DNA of 8,001 nucleotides, from NCBI GenBank assembly GCA_963635575.1, contig CAVHFU010000047.1, positions 1-8,001 of the forward strand, written 5' to 3'. Position numbers and translations under genes: made by a program. The notes beneath the pieces were generated by a model, which was not told the origin of the DNA, did no database searches, and saw nothing but the letters and a program-made list of their open reading frames with translations. This document shows positions 1 to 7,181 of the stretch, piece by piece. Every line of letters begins with the position of its first letter. The stretch's first letter is position 1. The stretch is from RGIG9151 sp963635575. Lineage in GTDB: Bacteria > Bacillota > Clostridia > TANB77 > RGIG9151.

Positions 1-52
1 ATTATACCATATCGTTCGAAATTTCGTGTCTATGTATCTATACTAACACCAA
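1..52. repeat. Left arm of 52-bp perfect terminal inverted repeat
   Basis: Bases 1-52 are the exact reverse complement of 7950-8001. Pairing stops at base 53 on the inner side, and the repeat could extend outward beyond the window. The arm contains the 10-bp palindrome CGAAATTTCG at 17-26. On the minus strand it carries the last codons and the TAG stop (30-32) of the patatin-like gene. No transposase or recombinase gene lies between the arms, so mobility is not shown. Confidence 0.97.
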
Positions 53-1217
53 TTATTTCATTTTGTACTTCTAGTATTGCCCTCGCTCCATTTAAGAACT
101 CGTCAAAGTTTTTTTCGATAATTTTCATGTTCATTATTGTTGGTCTTAATTTTATTGCGTCTATAAACAAGCAAATTCCGTATTTAACGTCCAAATAATC
201 ACTTATTTTCTTGCCTTGGAATAGTTTTTTTATATCTATAACTCCATCTATATTCTTATATTCCTTATAAATAGTATCATGCTTTTTCATTACTTTGTCT
301 AAGAATTCATCGAACTTATAAACTTTATTATTATCTATTCCATAAAGTTTTCCGGCACATTCTAATCCATAAATAGTTTCTCCACTTAATGTTTTTAACG
401 CGTTACCAAAATCCCTACTTTCAAAGTAGTAGTAACTTCCTTGAAGCTTTCCAAAATAACGCATTGTATCTAAATATCCCATTTCGATATTTCGTTTAAT
501 TCTATTTTTGTCGAACTCAAACATTCCGCCTAAATCCTTGCTCGGATAAATAAGTTTTATGTATGCGTCTCCTATATCTATATTTTGAGTTATTCCAATT
601 CCCTCTATATCTACTGCAATTATGTTTTTATAGCCCTTTTCTATTAACATATTAATAGGAATTACGTCCGCTACCCCACCGTCTATATATTCTTGATTTT
701 TAATTTTTTGCTTTTTAAAAATTGGAAAACAGGCAGACGCTAAAACATAGTCAATGAAGTCATCTTTATTTATTTCATTCTTAAATTTTCTCACTACTTC
801 TTTATCTTTCATTGAATATGTTACAAGTCCCATATCTCGTTTTGATGAATAAATCTTATTTATGTTTAAGTTTTTTTGAAGCATTTCTTTTAGTGCTGAA
901 TTATCTAAGCCATTGTTTTTTATATATTCTACGATTACACTAAATAAGTTTTTTATATCTAGTAAGTCTTTCGTTTCGTCTATTTCTATCTCATCTTTAC
1001 ATACATTAGAGAATTTCATATTTAAATACAATTTTTCTAAATGTTCTATATCATCTTGAGTCATAAAGGCTGCATTTATAGCTCCGATAGAAGTCCCAGA
1101 TACTGCTTTTATGGGTATTTTAAGCTCCTTTAATGCTTTTATTACTCCAACTTGGTAAGCTCCTTTTGTGCCTCCTCCGCCTAAGGCTACTGCGTACTCT
1201 AATCTTTGTCTTTTCAT
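30..1217 (-). CDS. Patatin-like phospholipase family protein
   Basis: This is a predicted serine acyl hydrolase of the patatin/RssA-like family (395 aa), which would cleave acyl esters of membrane or storage lipids. The N-terminus has the glycine-rich oxyanion motif GGGGTKGA (residues 13-20). The nucleophile elbow is GTSIG with Ser43, and the dyad aspartate lies in DGG at Asp179. SACFPIF (161-167) matches the conserved stretch before the DGG. No signal peptide or membrane segment is evident, so it is probably cytosolic. The catalytic domain occupies roughly residues 8-205; the remaining 190 residues I do not recognise. The ATG start is supported by AAGAGGG five bases upstream (1223-1229). It follows gerB by 57 nt on the same strand with no clear terminator between, so co-transcription with the ger operon is possible. 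Its stop codon lies inside the left inverted-repeat arm, so the natural C-terminus may have been altered. Confidence 0.93.
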   Translation of the reverse strand: MKRQRLEYAVALGGGGTKGAYQVGVIKALKELKIPIKAVSGTSIGAINAAFMTQDDIEHLEKLYLNMKFSNVCKDEIEIDETKDLLDIKNLFSVIVEYIKNNGLDNSALKEMLQKNLNINKIYSSKRDMGLVTYSMKDKEVVRKFKNEINKDDFIDYVLASACFPIFKKQKIKNQEYIDGGVADVIPINMLIEKGYKNIIAVDIEGIGITQNIDIGDAYIKLIYPSKDLGGMFEFDKNRIKRNIEMGYLDTMRYFGKLQGSYYYFESRDFGNALKTLSGETIYGLECAGKLYGIDNNKVYKFDEFLDKVMKKHDTIYKEYKNIDGVIDIKKLFQGKKISDYLDVKYGICLFIDAIKLRPTIMNMKIIEKNFDEFLNGARAILEVQNEIIGVSIDT

Positions 1218-1274
1218 ACTATCCCTCTTTTACATCAATATAATAATTATATATTAATATATTTTTCCCTAAAA
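1218..1274 (-). other. AT-rich gerB-lipase spacer with palindrome
   Basis: The 57-nt gap between the gerB stop and the lipase start is nearly all A and T. It contains the palindrome ATATATTAATATAT and the lipase ribosome binding site. There is no GC-rich hairpin with a U-tract, so I see no intrinsic terminator. A TATAAT-like hexamer is present but has no convincing -35 partner. Read-through from gerB into the lipase gene is therefore plausible but unproven. Confidence 0.5.
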
Positions 1275-2363
1275 TTAAACTACCTTTCTACATTTTCCCA
1301 CTATCCATGCAAGAATAGGTACTCCCCAAAATAGTATGACATTTACAGGCACAGCTACAATTCTCGTCCAATACTCTATTTTATACACATTGGTTGTTGA
1401 ACTTATTGTAAGGAAAAATATAAATAGTATAAAACAAAATGATACTTTTTTATACGATTTCATCTTAAATAATTTCTGAATTAATGTTAATGACGCAAGA
1501 CTAAATAACGTTATAATAGCAAAATCGGAAGAAATCCAAGTAGAAATTACTAACGATTCAACTCTTTCTATCGAATCCATAATTTTTATGCTTTTTAATG
1601 TTGAAAAGTATGGAAAAATAAACTGTTCTGTCATTCTGTATCCAAAAAGCCCTATTGTTACTAATATTAATATCACTAAAAGCATTGTTAAAAACAGTGT
1701 AACTTTTATTCCTATTTTTCTTATATTTTGCTTGTCTACAATTTTATCTCCCAAAATTGTTACTACAGTTACATAGCACATAAGTGCAAGTACAGGAAAA
1801 CTTCCTTTTAAGATAGATAACACGTCATAATGCGTTATGGGATAAATATTTTCTAATTTTATGTTAGGAAACACAAATATAAAAGCTGTGATAAATATAA
1901 ATATCAATACATTAACTAATATTTCAACACTTCTCCCGATTCCGTCTATTCTTTGGTTAATTACAAAGTAAATTAAAATACACATTATTGCTAAAATAGT
2001 CGAAAGATTAGCATTAAATAATATTGCCCCTACCACTCGTTCACCATACATTCTTAAATATAATGATGTTAGTGCCATTGTCCAAACTAAATAAAAAAAT
2101 ATAATTATATTGCATATTATTGTTCCGAATGTTTTTTGATATATTTCATACAAACTCCCCTTTTTAGTCTTACTAAATAAATCCGCCCATGTATATATAA
2201 GTAAAATTGTTAACAAGCTTGCAATAATTGGAGTTACTAAGCTAGCTTGTTTACTATATACAGATACGTAATTCGGTATTACTCTTAAGCTTGGTGCTCC
2301 AAGTCCTAAGAGTAATAAGCATATTGCTTGTTTTACGCTGATTTTTCCATTAGTTAATTCCAC
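1275..2363 (-). CDS. gerAB: GerB-family spore germination permease subunit
   Basis: This is the B subunit of a GerA-type nutrient germinant receptor (362 aa). The family is related to amino-acid permeases of the APC superfamily and is thought to bind the germinant within the inner spore membrane. The protein is hydrophobic throughout, with about ten predicted membrane segments starting near residues 10, 40, 80, 115, 147, 183, 218, 272, 307 and 335. It opens with the typical short polar stretch followed by KQAICLLLL and runs to a short basic tail (CRKVV). Length is normal for the family. The start is GTG (2361-2363), chosen because AGGAGGA lies at 2368-2374 at good spacing and MELTNGKIS fits family N-termini. 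It lies 12 nt after the gerC stop and is the last of three ger genes in the order A-C-B. Germinant specificity cannot be read from the sequence. Confidence 0.93.
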   Translation of the reverse strand: MELTNGKISVKQAICLLLLGLGAPSLRVIPNYVSVYSKQASLVTPIIASLLTILLIYTWADLFSKTKKGSLYEIYQKTFGTIICNIIIFFYLVWTMALTSLYLRMYGERVVGAILFNANLSTILAIMCILIYFVINQRIDGIGRSVEILVNVLIFIFITAFIFVFPNIKLENIYPITHYDVLSILKGSFPVLALMCYVTVVTILGDKIVDKQNIRKIGIKVTLFLTMLLVILILVTIGLFGYRMTEQFIFPYFSTLKSIKIMDSIERVESLVISTWISSDFAIITLFSLASLTLIQKLFKMKSYKKVSFCFILFIFFLTISSTTNVYKIEYWTRIVAVPVNVILFWGVPILAWIVGKCRKVV

Positions 2364-2375
2364 AATATCCTCCTG

Positions 2376-3566
2376 CTAATCAACAACAGAAAGTAAATTA
2401 TAACTTCTGTTTATCTTAGATTCTACTTCTATTCTAATTGGTACTTCATTAAAAATATTTTCCCAGTTATCTTTTATTTTATTCCATTTATACGGATGTT
2501 TTATTTCAAGCATTTTCTTAAATCCTATATAATCTACTTGATAATTTTTTGCTACGTTTATGGCACTTTCCATTCTGTGGCAAACTTCTTGAGCAACTAA
2601 ATTTTCTATTTCTAGTGAATTTTCTTTAAATATGTTTTTGCCGTTTGAAGATTGCATTATCTCATTTTTTGTTTTAGTTTTTATTACTATTTCTTTTAAT
2701 TTTTCACCTTCAAAATTAAAAGAAACTTTTGTTTTACTTCCTCCAAAATTTATTCCTATCACTTCTCCATCCTTTTCAATGTAAACATTTTGCTTTGGGA
2801 AATTATTTTTTATAAAATCATACCCACTTGAGGCATCTATATTTAAGTAATCTACTAATTTTGCGTCTTTTATTAAAGCATATCCTGCATATTGCATAAA
2901 TTTTTTCCCTTCATCTTTTGAAGTAGAAAGTATAAATTCTCTCCCACTAGACTTACCGTTTTCTACAAGTTCTATTGCTTGTACAACTCCGCATTTATCA
3001 TCTGACAGCAAAATGTTTATTACATCGGTTACTTCTGTGTTCTTTTCTACTTTTAAAACTTGGTCAGATAAGTTAATATTACTTATTCTCTCAGTCATGG
3101 GAAATTCATCGCTAGTTCCTTCTTGCATAAATTTTCTTGCACTATTTCCTTTTGAAATAAATACATTTGAATTAAGTCTTATCTCACTCGCCTTACTTAT
3201 AAAGTCTACTGCACGAACTAAGTTTTCCTTGCATATTTCTTCTCCGATGATTATATTTTCTATATGCCCACCTATAAAAATTTTATCACTATAATTTCCT
3301 AATCCACTAATACAATCATTATATGATTTGCCGGCGGACGTAACTATATTTTCATTTCCTATTTGAGGGCTATCTTCACCATTGCTCTTTTGATTTTCTG
3401 CGACCATCGATAAATTAACTCCATTATTTAGTCCTGCATCTATCCCCAAAACTTGTATAATTCCAAAATCGGTTATTTCTACTCGGCTCGGAATTAAATA
3501 TCCACCCCAACCTAGTATAATAACTCCCATAATAGAAATTGCATAAACTTTTACTTTAGTTGTCAC
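2376..3566 (-). CDS. gerAC: Ger(x)C family spore germination protein, without lipobox cysteine
   Basis: This is the C subunit of the germinant receptor (396 aa). In Bacillus it is an outer-face lipoprotein of the inner spore membrane that assembles with the A and B subunits. One hydrophobic segment spans about residues 8-26. It is followed by the conserved opening SRVEITDFGIIQVLGID, which normally comes just after a lipidated cysteine. Here there is no cysteine near that point (GWGGYLIPSRVEI), so the protein is probably held by an uncleaved N-terminal membrane helix. The C-terminal part matches the family, including FNFEGEKLKEI and a final segment ending in a Tyr-Lys-Trp-containing stretch with IRIEVESKINRSYNL. 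The GTG start overlaps gerA by 11 nt, is preceded by GGAGGGGG six bases away, and suggests translational coupling. Length is normal, so this is an intact gene. Confidence 0.93.
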   Translation of the reverse strand: MTTKVKVYAISIMGVIILGWGGYLIPSRVEITDFGIIQVLGIDAGLNNGVNLSMVAENQKSNGEDSPQIGNENIVTSAGKSYNDCISGLGNYSDKIFIGGHIENIIIGEEICKENLVRAVDFISKASEIRLNSNVFISKGNSARKFMQEGTSDEFPMTERISNINLSDQVLKVEKNTEVTDVINILLSDDKCGVVQAIELVENGKSSGREFILSTSKDEGKKFMQYAGYALIKDAKLVDYLNIDASSGYDFIKNNFPKQNVYIEKDGEVIGINFGGSKTKVSFNFEGEKLKEIVIKTKTKNEIMQSSNGKNIFKENSLEIENLVAQEVCHRMESAINVAKNYQVDYIGFKKMLEIKHPYKWNKIKDNWENIFNEVPIRIEVESKINRSYNLLSVVD

Positions 3567-5037
3567 TCTTTTCCCCCTCCAGATCCTTTGGCAACCTTAA
3601 AATTGTATCATTTAATATTCCTTTTCCATCATTTCCTGCAAGTGGTGATAAATAAGAGACTCCGAATGAATCTAAATTACTTAAATAATAAAGTGTCACA
3701 ATAATTGCAAATGCAATTCCAAATAATCCTGCTAATGCCGCTGCTATAACCATTAACATCCTAACTAGCCTAGTTGCATCAGATAACGCTTGATTAGGTA
3801 TAACAAATCCTGCAATTCCGGTAATCGCAATAATTACAACCACAACCGGTGAAATTAATTTAGCATTAACTGCCGCCTCACCTACAATAAGTCCTCCGAT
3901 TATGGATAACGTCGCACCTATGTTTTTAGGTAATCTCAAACTTGCCTCTATTAGTAATTCAAATGCAATTAGTAATCCTATAATTTCAAACACAATTGCA
4001 AAAGGTACGCCCTCTTTACTTTGAATTATAGAAATTAACAATTTAGTCGGTATCATTTCTGGATGAAATGTAGTTATAGCAATATAAAAACCGGGAAGTA
4101 TAGCACTAAGTATAAAACATGTATATCTTAAAATCCTTATCAAAGAGGCTAATACATAATTTTCAGCGTAGTCCTCCGGTGCTTGAAAAAACATTGCTAA
4201 AATTCCCGGCACAATATATGCCACGGGTAATCCGTCTATTATTATTCCTATTTTCCCATCCACTACATTCGCACAAAATTTGTCTACCCTCTCTGTATGC
4301 TGAACTTGAGGGAAAATTGAATATTTATTGTCAGAAATTCCACTTTCTAATGTTCCTGCAGAAAGCAAAGAATTAACATTCATATTTTTTATTCTTTTTC
4401 TTAGCTCCTCCAAGATCCCCCTGTCCGCAATATCATTAAGATAAACAATATTTACCGGAGTTTGGCTTTCCTTACCGATAGTAAAGCTTTCAAAGCGCAA
4501 AAATTGGGACTTCATTTTCTTTCTAATAAGCGCCGTATTAGTCCTTAAACTCTCCACAAAAGCATCCTTTGCACCGTTTAGCACATTTTCGTTCTCCGGC
4601 TCAGATATGCTTCTTTGAGGCACTTTCTTTGCATCAAATGAAATCGCTTTTTTTACATTATCAAAAACTACAACTGTTACGCCTTGTAAAATTTTCTTTA
4701 CTGCATCATTTAAATCGAGTACTTCGTCTTGTGAGAAATGGTATAGAAAACCTTCCTTAGCTAACTTATATGCTTCTTTCTCGTTTGCGACATTTTCAAA
4801 CGGTCTTCCGACTGTAAGCGGTCTTAACACGAAGTTATCTATAACATCGCTATCTACTAAACCGTCTATTCCTATTGCTACTATTTTTATTTTTTCGTTC
4901 CACGTAAAAACTTCCTTTACTATTATGTCATCGCTATCTCCTAAGATTTTCTTTATATTTTTTGATGTAAGGGCCCCGCTGATGCAAGGCCCACTTGGTT
5001 CGATTACTTTTTTGTTAATTCTCCATAAATTAAACAT
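3556..5037 (-). CDS. gerAA: GerA-family spore germination protein (A subunit)
   Basis: This is the A subunit of the nutrient germinant receptor (493 aa, normal length); in characterised systems it forms an oligomeric membrane channel that opens on germinant binding. The N-terminal soluble domain (about 1-290) has the family signatures LRPLTVGRPF (71-80), RSISEPENE (142-150) followed by a variant of the RGPREGF segment (NGAKDAF), and IRKKMKS (171-177). The membrane domain has about five segments between residues 300 and 455, with FHPEMIPT (324-331), KEGVPF (341-346), LRLPKNIG (367-374) and GGLIVGEAAV (381-390). The ATG start follows a weak GTGAT-type ribosome site that overlaps the stop of the CAP-domain pseudogene ten bases upstream. 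The gene probably relied on coupling to that CAP gene. It ends with an 11-nt overlap into gerC. Confidence 0.95.
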   Translation of the reverse strand: MFNLWRINKKVIEPSGPCISGALTSKNIKKILGDSDDIIVKEVFTWNEKIKIVAIGIDGLVDSDVIDNFVLRPLTVGRPFENVANEKEAYKLAKEGFLYHFSQDEVLDLNDAVKKILQGVTVVVFDNVKKAISFDAKKVPQRSISEPENENVLNGAKDAFVESLRTNTALIRKKMKSQFLRFESFTIGKESQTPVNIVYLNDIADRGILEELRKRIKNMNVNSLLSAGTLESGISDNKYSIFPQVQHTERVDKFCANVVDGKIGIIIDGLPVAYIVPGILAMFFQAPEDYAENYVLASLIRILRYTCFILSAILPGFYIAITTFHPEMIPTKLLISIIQSKEGVPFAIVFEIIGLLIAFELLIEASLRLPKNIGATLSIIGGLIVGEAAVNAKLISPVVVVIIAITGIAGFVIPNQALSDATRLVRMLMVIAAALAGLFGIAFAIIVTLYYLSNLDSFGVSYLSPLAGNDGKGILNDTILRLPKDLEGEKSDN

Positions 5038-5046
5038 ATAAATTCA

Positions 5047-5373
5047 TCACTTTCCAATAAACATTTGTGTTAAAATTTTCCCATATACAGGGCTATCCAC
5101 TACTCCAATTCCTGTGTATGTGAAACTGTTGTCCAGTATATTATTCTTATGGCCGGATGAATTCATCCATGCGTCAAATGCTTTTTTGGCTGTGGAGTTT
5201 CCGGCAATATTCTCTCCGGCAGACCTATAACTTATATCGAATTTTTTAATCTTAAGTGATTTTGCATTAACAGTACAACGTGTAAAACCGGGTGTTTTTA
5301 CTGCGGTTGATGCAAACGACGGAGTTATTTAAATGCACATAAAAAAAGATAATATAATAAAAAGTTTTTTCAT
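5047..5373 (-). pseudogene. Decayed secreted CAP/SCP-domain protein gene
   Basis: This is a remnant of a secreted CAP-superfamily protein (SCP/YkwD type). A signal peptide is still readable from ATG 5371-5373 (MKKLFIILSFFMCI), is cut by TAA at 5329-5331 (codon 15), and continues in the same frame as ITPSFAS, a plausible cleavage site. After a short stretch (TPGFTRCTVNAKSLK, possibly the start of an SH3b domain) the frame jumps directly into the second half of a CAP domain: SYRSAGENIAGN, then AFDAWMNSSGHKNNIL, TGIGVV, and a stop at 5047-5049. The first half of the CAP fold is missing. Only about 108 codons remain, against 200 or more in typical family members. One in-frame deletion plus one nonsense mutation explains all of this. 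No usable start codon lies between the nonsense codon and the CAP part. The gene ends 10 nt before gerA and was probably the first gene of that operon. Confidence 0.85.
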
Positions 5374-5388
5374 CAGCTTCCATACTTT

Positions 5389-5416
5389 TAGAATTTTACT
5401 CTTTATTGTATTATCC
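5389..5416 (-). promoter_or_regulatory. Weak candidate forespore (sigma-G-like) promoter
   Basis: On the minus strand, GGATA (complement of 5412-5416) and AATTCTA (complement of 5389-5395) lie 16 bases apart, just upstream of the broken CAP gene and the ger operon. Sigma-G promoters in Bacillus read roughly GHATR and CATWHTA at 17-18 bases, so each element differs at one position and the spacing is one short. Ger operons are classically sigma-G dependent, and that is the main reason for listing it. Chance similarity in AT-rich DNA is quite possible. Confidence 0.22.
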
Positions 5417-5464
5417 CCAATCTTTTTGTTTTTTCCTTATGAAATTTTTGCCAAAATTTTATTG

Positions 5465-5493
5465 TTGACAATGCATATGACTATTGGTATAAT
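5465..5493 (+). promoter_or_regulatory. Consensus housekeeping promoter for tRNA-Trp
   Basis: TTGACA at 5465-5470 and TATAAT at 5488-5493 are both perfect matches to the sigma-A consensus and are separated by the ideal 17 bases. Transcription would start near 5500, leaving a leader of about 12 nt before the tRNA. The -35 element sits in a short inverted repeat, ATTGT-TG-ACAAT (5461-5472). Confidence 0.9.
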
Positions 5494-5511
5494 AATCAGG
5501 TACGAGGACAT

Positions 5512-5585
5512 AGGGGCGTCGTACAATGGTAGTATAGGAGTCTCCAAAACTTTTGATGGGAGTTCGATTCTCTCCGCCCCTGCCA
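5512..5585 (+). tRNA. tRNA-Trp (anticodon CCA)
   Basis: This is a complete 74-nt cloverleaf. The acceptor stem is AGGGGCG pairing with CGCCCCT, followed by discriminator G and an encoded CCA end (5583-5585). The D arm is GTAC/GTAT around the loop AATGGTA. The anticodon stem GGAGT/ACTTT closes the loop CTCCAAA, which places CCA at positions 34-36 and reads the UGG tryptophan codon. The T arm is GGGAG/CTCTC around TTCGATT. It is the only plus-strand gene in the window, with its own promoter and terminator. It is convergent with the ATPase pseudogene and divergent from the CAP/ger operon. Confidence 0.97.
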
Positions 5586-5614
5586 AAAAGGCCACGCATT
5601 TGCGTGGTCTTTTT
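5585..5614. terminator. Bidirectional intrinsic terminator after tRNA-Trp
   Basis: The hairpin GGCCACGCA (5590-5598) pairs with TGCGTGGTC (5601-5609) over 9 bp, including one G-T pair. It is flanked by five A on the left and five T on the right. On the plus strand it ends the tRNA-Trp transcript just after CCA. On the minus strand it would have ended the ATPase gene, making it a shared terminator for convergent genes. Confidence 0.9.
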
Positions 5615-5618
5615 ATAT

Positions 5619-6384
5619 TCACTAAAATTCATCTTTAGCATAAAGTCTATTGCATTAACATGTTTTATTCCATTTCTTGAAAAATCCTGTTTATCTAAAG
5701 ATATCACATATTTAGGGTAATTGTCATTGATACAATTGTAGGCACCAAATTCTCTTTCTATTGTTTCCTCTGTGTTTAAATAATAGCATACTTGTATATA
5801 TTTAATATCTTTATCTTTTACAACTACGAAATCTACTTCTCCTTTTCTTGTCTTGCCTATGTAAACCTCATATCCTTTTGCTATTAATTCATTATAAATT
5901 ACATTTTCTAAAGAAATCGAATAATTAACTTCCTTATTATTAGTTTTTATTTTCTTTATTCCTAAATCTGACGCATAAAATTTATTTGATGTTTTTAACA
6001 CTTCTTTCCCATGCACAATACTCTATTAATCATAAAAGTTGAACATAAAGCTTCTATATAATTATTCTTTAAAAAAGCCATAATATTTCCATTTGAGAAT
6101 TTCTTTCAAAGGAAAATCTTTGGGGTAAGCTCCCCCATTCAAATATATCTAATAATAATTTTTCATAATCTGATTCTTTAGTTCCAGTCAACTCAACTAC
6201 TTCTTTAAATGTTAGAGGAGTAACTCTAAAACTAACATACCTTCATCGATTAATTCATCCATCACTTGAGTTAAAATAACTGATTTTCCACTTCTTCTAA
6301 GACCATATATAATTTTTATTAGACTTGTTTCATTATAAAAATCTCTAATCTTGTTTAGGTATAAATTTCTCTTTATCGTGCCAT
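5619..6384 (-). pseudogene. Decayed AAA-family ATPase with DUF4143 C-terminus
   Basis: Pieces of a single-gene ATPase of the ATP-binding/DUF4143 family (usually about 400 aa) are readable in order but in different frames. From a frame shifted relative to ATG 6382-6384 comes KRNLYLNKIRDFY and the Walker A motif GLRRSGKS (6281-6304). A deletion then removes the Walker B region, and the text resumes at 6239 with YVSFRVTPLTFKEVVELTG, ending in a TAA at 6069-6071. A second deletion is followed by NYIEALCSTFMINRVL (to about 6020), and a frameshift leads to GKEVLKTSNKFYASDLGI. The last part (6016 downwards) keeps the PD-(D/E)xK-like region with KGEVDFVV and ends near HVNAIDFMLKMNF. A tandem TAGTGA at 5619-5624 is out of frame, so the open frame runs on to 5459 through the terminator and antisense tRNA-Trp. 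These ATPases are common in anaerobic Firmicutes; their cellular role is poorly defined. Confidence 0.88.
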
Positions 6385-6400
6385 CTCACCGCCTAAACTA

Positions 6401-6428
6401 ATAATATCACACAGTCATGTTTTTGCAA
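6401..6428 (-). promoter_or_regulatory. Candidate promoter of the ATPase pseudogene
   Basis: On the minus strand, TTGCAA (complement of 6423-6428) and TATTAT (complement of 6401-6406) are 16 bases apart. They are followed by GGCGGTGAG and an ATG (6382-6384) that now reads only three codons before a stop. Position and spacing fit a housekeeping promoter for the former ATPase gene. Confidence 0.5.
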
Positions 6429-6462
6429 AGTTTTTTGCTTTTTTTCGATACATTCTAACTTT

Positions 6463-7083
6463 TTATATATTATTTTTTTCTGTTACTTGTGATGTGGTTG
6501 CTTTATTTAATGCACTTCCAAATTCCACAAGGTTAGCCATTATAACGTTATACAATGTGTTTTCGTCATCATCTATAATCCACGAATCGCCTTCTTGATC
6601 CAACTGAATTTCAAGTGTTTTTTCTACAAATGTTTCTTCTGTTTTTTCAAGTTGCTCATTCATAGACTCTGTATACATCTTGTTTATTTCTTCTTCAGTT
6701 AGCTCGTTACCAGCACTTGCAAGTGTTTTCTTTATTACATCTGAAATAACTGCACTCATAAAAGGTGTTCCATCAACAAATTTACAAGATACTTGTACTG
6801 TTGCATTGAATTTATCAATTTTTGTACTAATAATTTTATATTCAATTTTCTTGCCACATTCCTTTATGTAGTCTATAAGTTCCTTTGTATCTTCGTTTTC
6901 AACTACTAATGCTTCTAGTTGGTCTTTGCTTCCGTCAGTTAAAACCAATTCCTTCATTGCTGTATAATCCGCTTTTTTAGCTAAATCTAAGTACTTTGCC
7001 ACAGTCTCCTCAGGCTTAGATGCACCACAGGCAGTTAGTAAAACCATAATACAAACACACATTATTAAACTTATTTTTTTCAT
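6463..7083 (-). CDS. Small DUF4878-like surface lipoprotein
   Basis: This is a 206-aa lipoprotein of unknown function. The N-terminus is a lipoprotein signal peptide: MKK, a hydrophobic core, and the lipobox LTAC with Cys19 as the predicted lipidated residue. After cleavage it would sit on the outer face of the cytoplasmic membrane. The following segment PEETVAKYLDLAKKADYTAMKELV resembles the start of DUF4878/NTF2-like lipoproteins, in which a paired-helix and sheet fold is expected. An acidic helical stretch (about 125-155) precedes a WIIDDDEN segment typical of the last strand. The ATG start is firmly set by AAAGGAGGA at 7091-7099, seven bases upstream. It is transcribed alone: it has its own promoter, the ogt terminator lies upstream, and the downstream gene is a pseudogene with a separate promoter. 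No strong terminator follows its stop. The family assignment is by resemblance only. Confidence 0.88.
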   Translation of the reverse strand: MKKISLIMCVCIMVLLTACGASKPEETVAKYLDLAKKADYTAMKELVLTDGSKDQLEALVVENEDTKELIDYIKECGKKIEYKIISTKIDKFNATVQVSCKFVDGTPFMSAVISDVIKKTLASAGNELTEEEINKMYTESMNEQLEKTEETFVEKTLEIQLDQEGDSWIIDDDENTLYNVIMANLVEFGSALNKATTSQVTEKNNI

Positions 7084-7111
7084 TATAATTTCCTCCTTTA
7101 TTAACTGCCTT

Positions 7112-7141
7112 ATTGTACCATAAAATTATTAATTAGTTCAA
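7112..7141 (-). promoter_or_regulatory. Promoter of the lipoprotein gene
   Basis: On the minus strand, TTGAAC (complement of 7136-7141) and TACAAT (complement of 7112-7117) are 18 bases apart. Both are close to the sigma-A consensus. The -35 abuts the U-tract of the upstream ogt terminator, and the -10 is about 30 bases before the start codon. Confidence 0.7.
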
Positions 7142-7144
7142 GAC

Positions 7145-7179
7145 AAAAAAGTGCAACCAGTCAAAAGACCAGTTACACT
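7145..7179 (-). terminator. Intrinsic terminator of ogt
   Basis: On the minus strand the RNA from 7179 to 7150 folds into a 13-bp stem with a UUUU loop. Every position pairs if three G-U wobbles are allowed, and six U follow (7150-7145). Read on the plus strand, the same positions give C-A mismatches. The hairpin is therefore directional and belongs to ogt, whose stop codon lies two bases upstream. Confidence 0.85.
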
Positions 7180-7181
7180 TT

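Noticed and set aside
5437..5622. Minus-strand ORF with text such as AERIELPSKVLETPILPLYDAP
   Set aside because: It is the antisense translation of tRNA-Trp and its terminator, not a gene.
5333..5638. Plus-strand ORF of 101 codons with a hydrophobic start
   Set aside because: It runs through the tRNA promoter, the tRNA itself and the terminator, and its start is the complement of the CAP signal-peptide region. It is not coding.
6121..6136. GGGG-TAAGCT-CCCC hairpin
   Set aside because: It is explained by codons of the ATPase remnant (EWGSLPQ) and has no U-tract.
6421..6462. Possible terminator of the lipoprotein gene (GCAA-AGTTTT-TTGC)
   Set aside because: The stem is only 4 bp of mostly A-T pairs. 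This is too weak to call a terminator.
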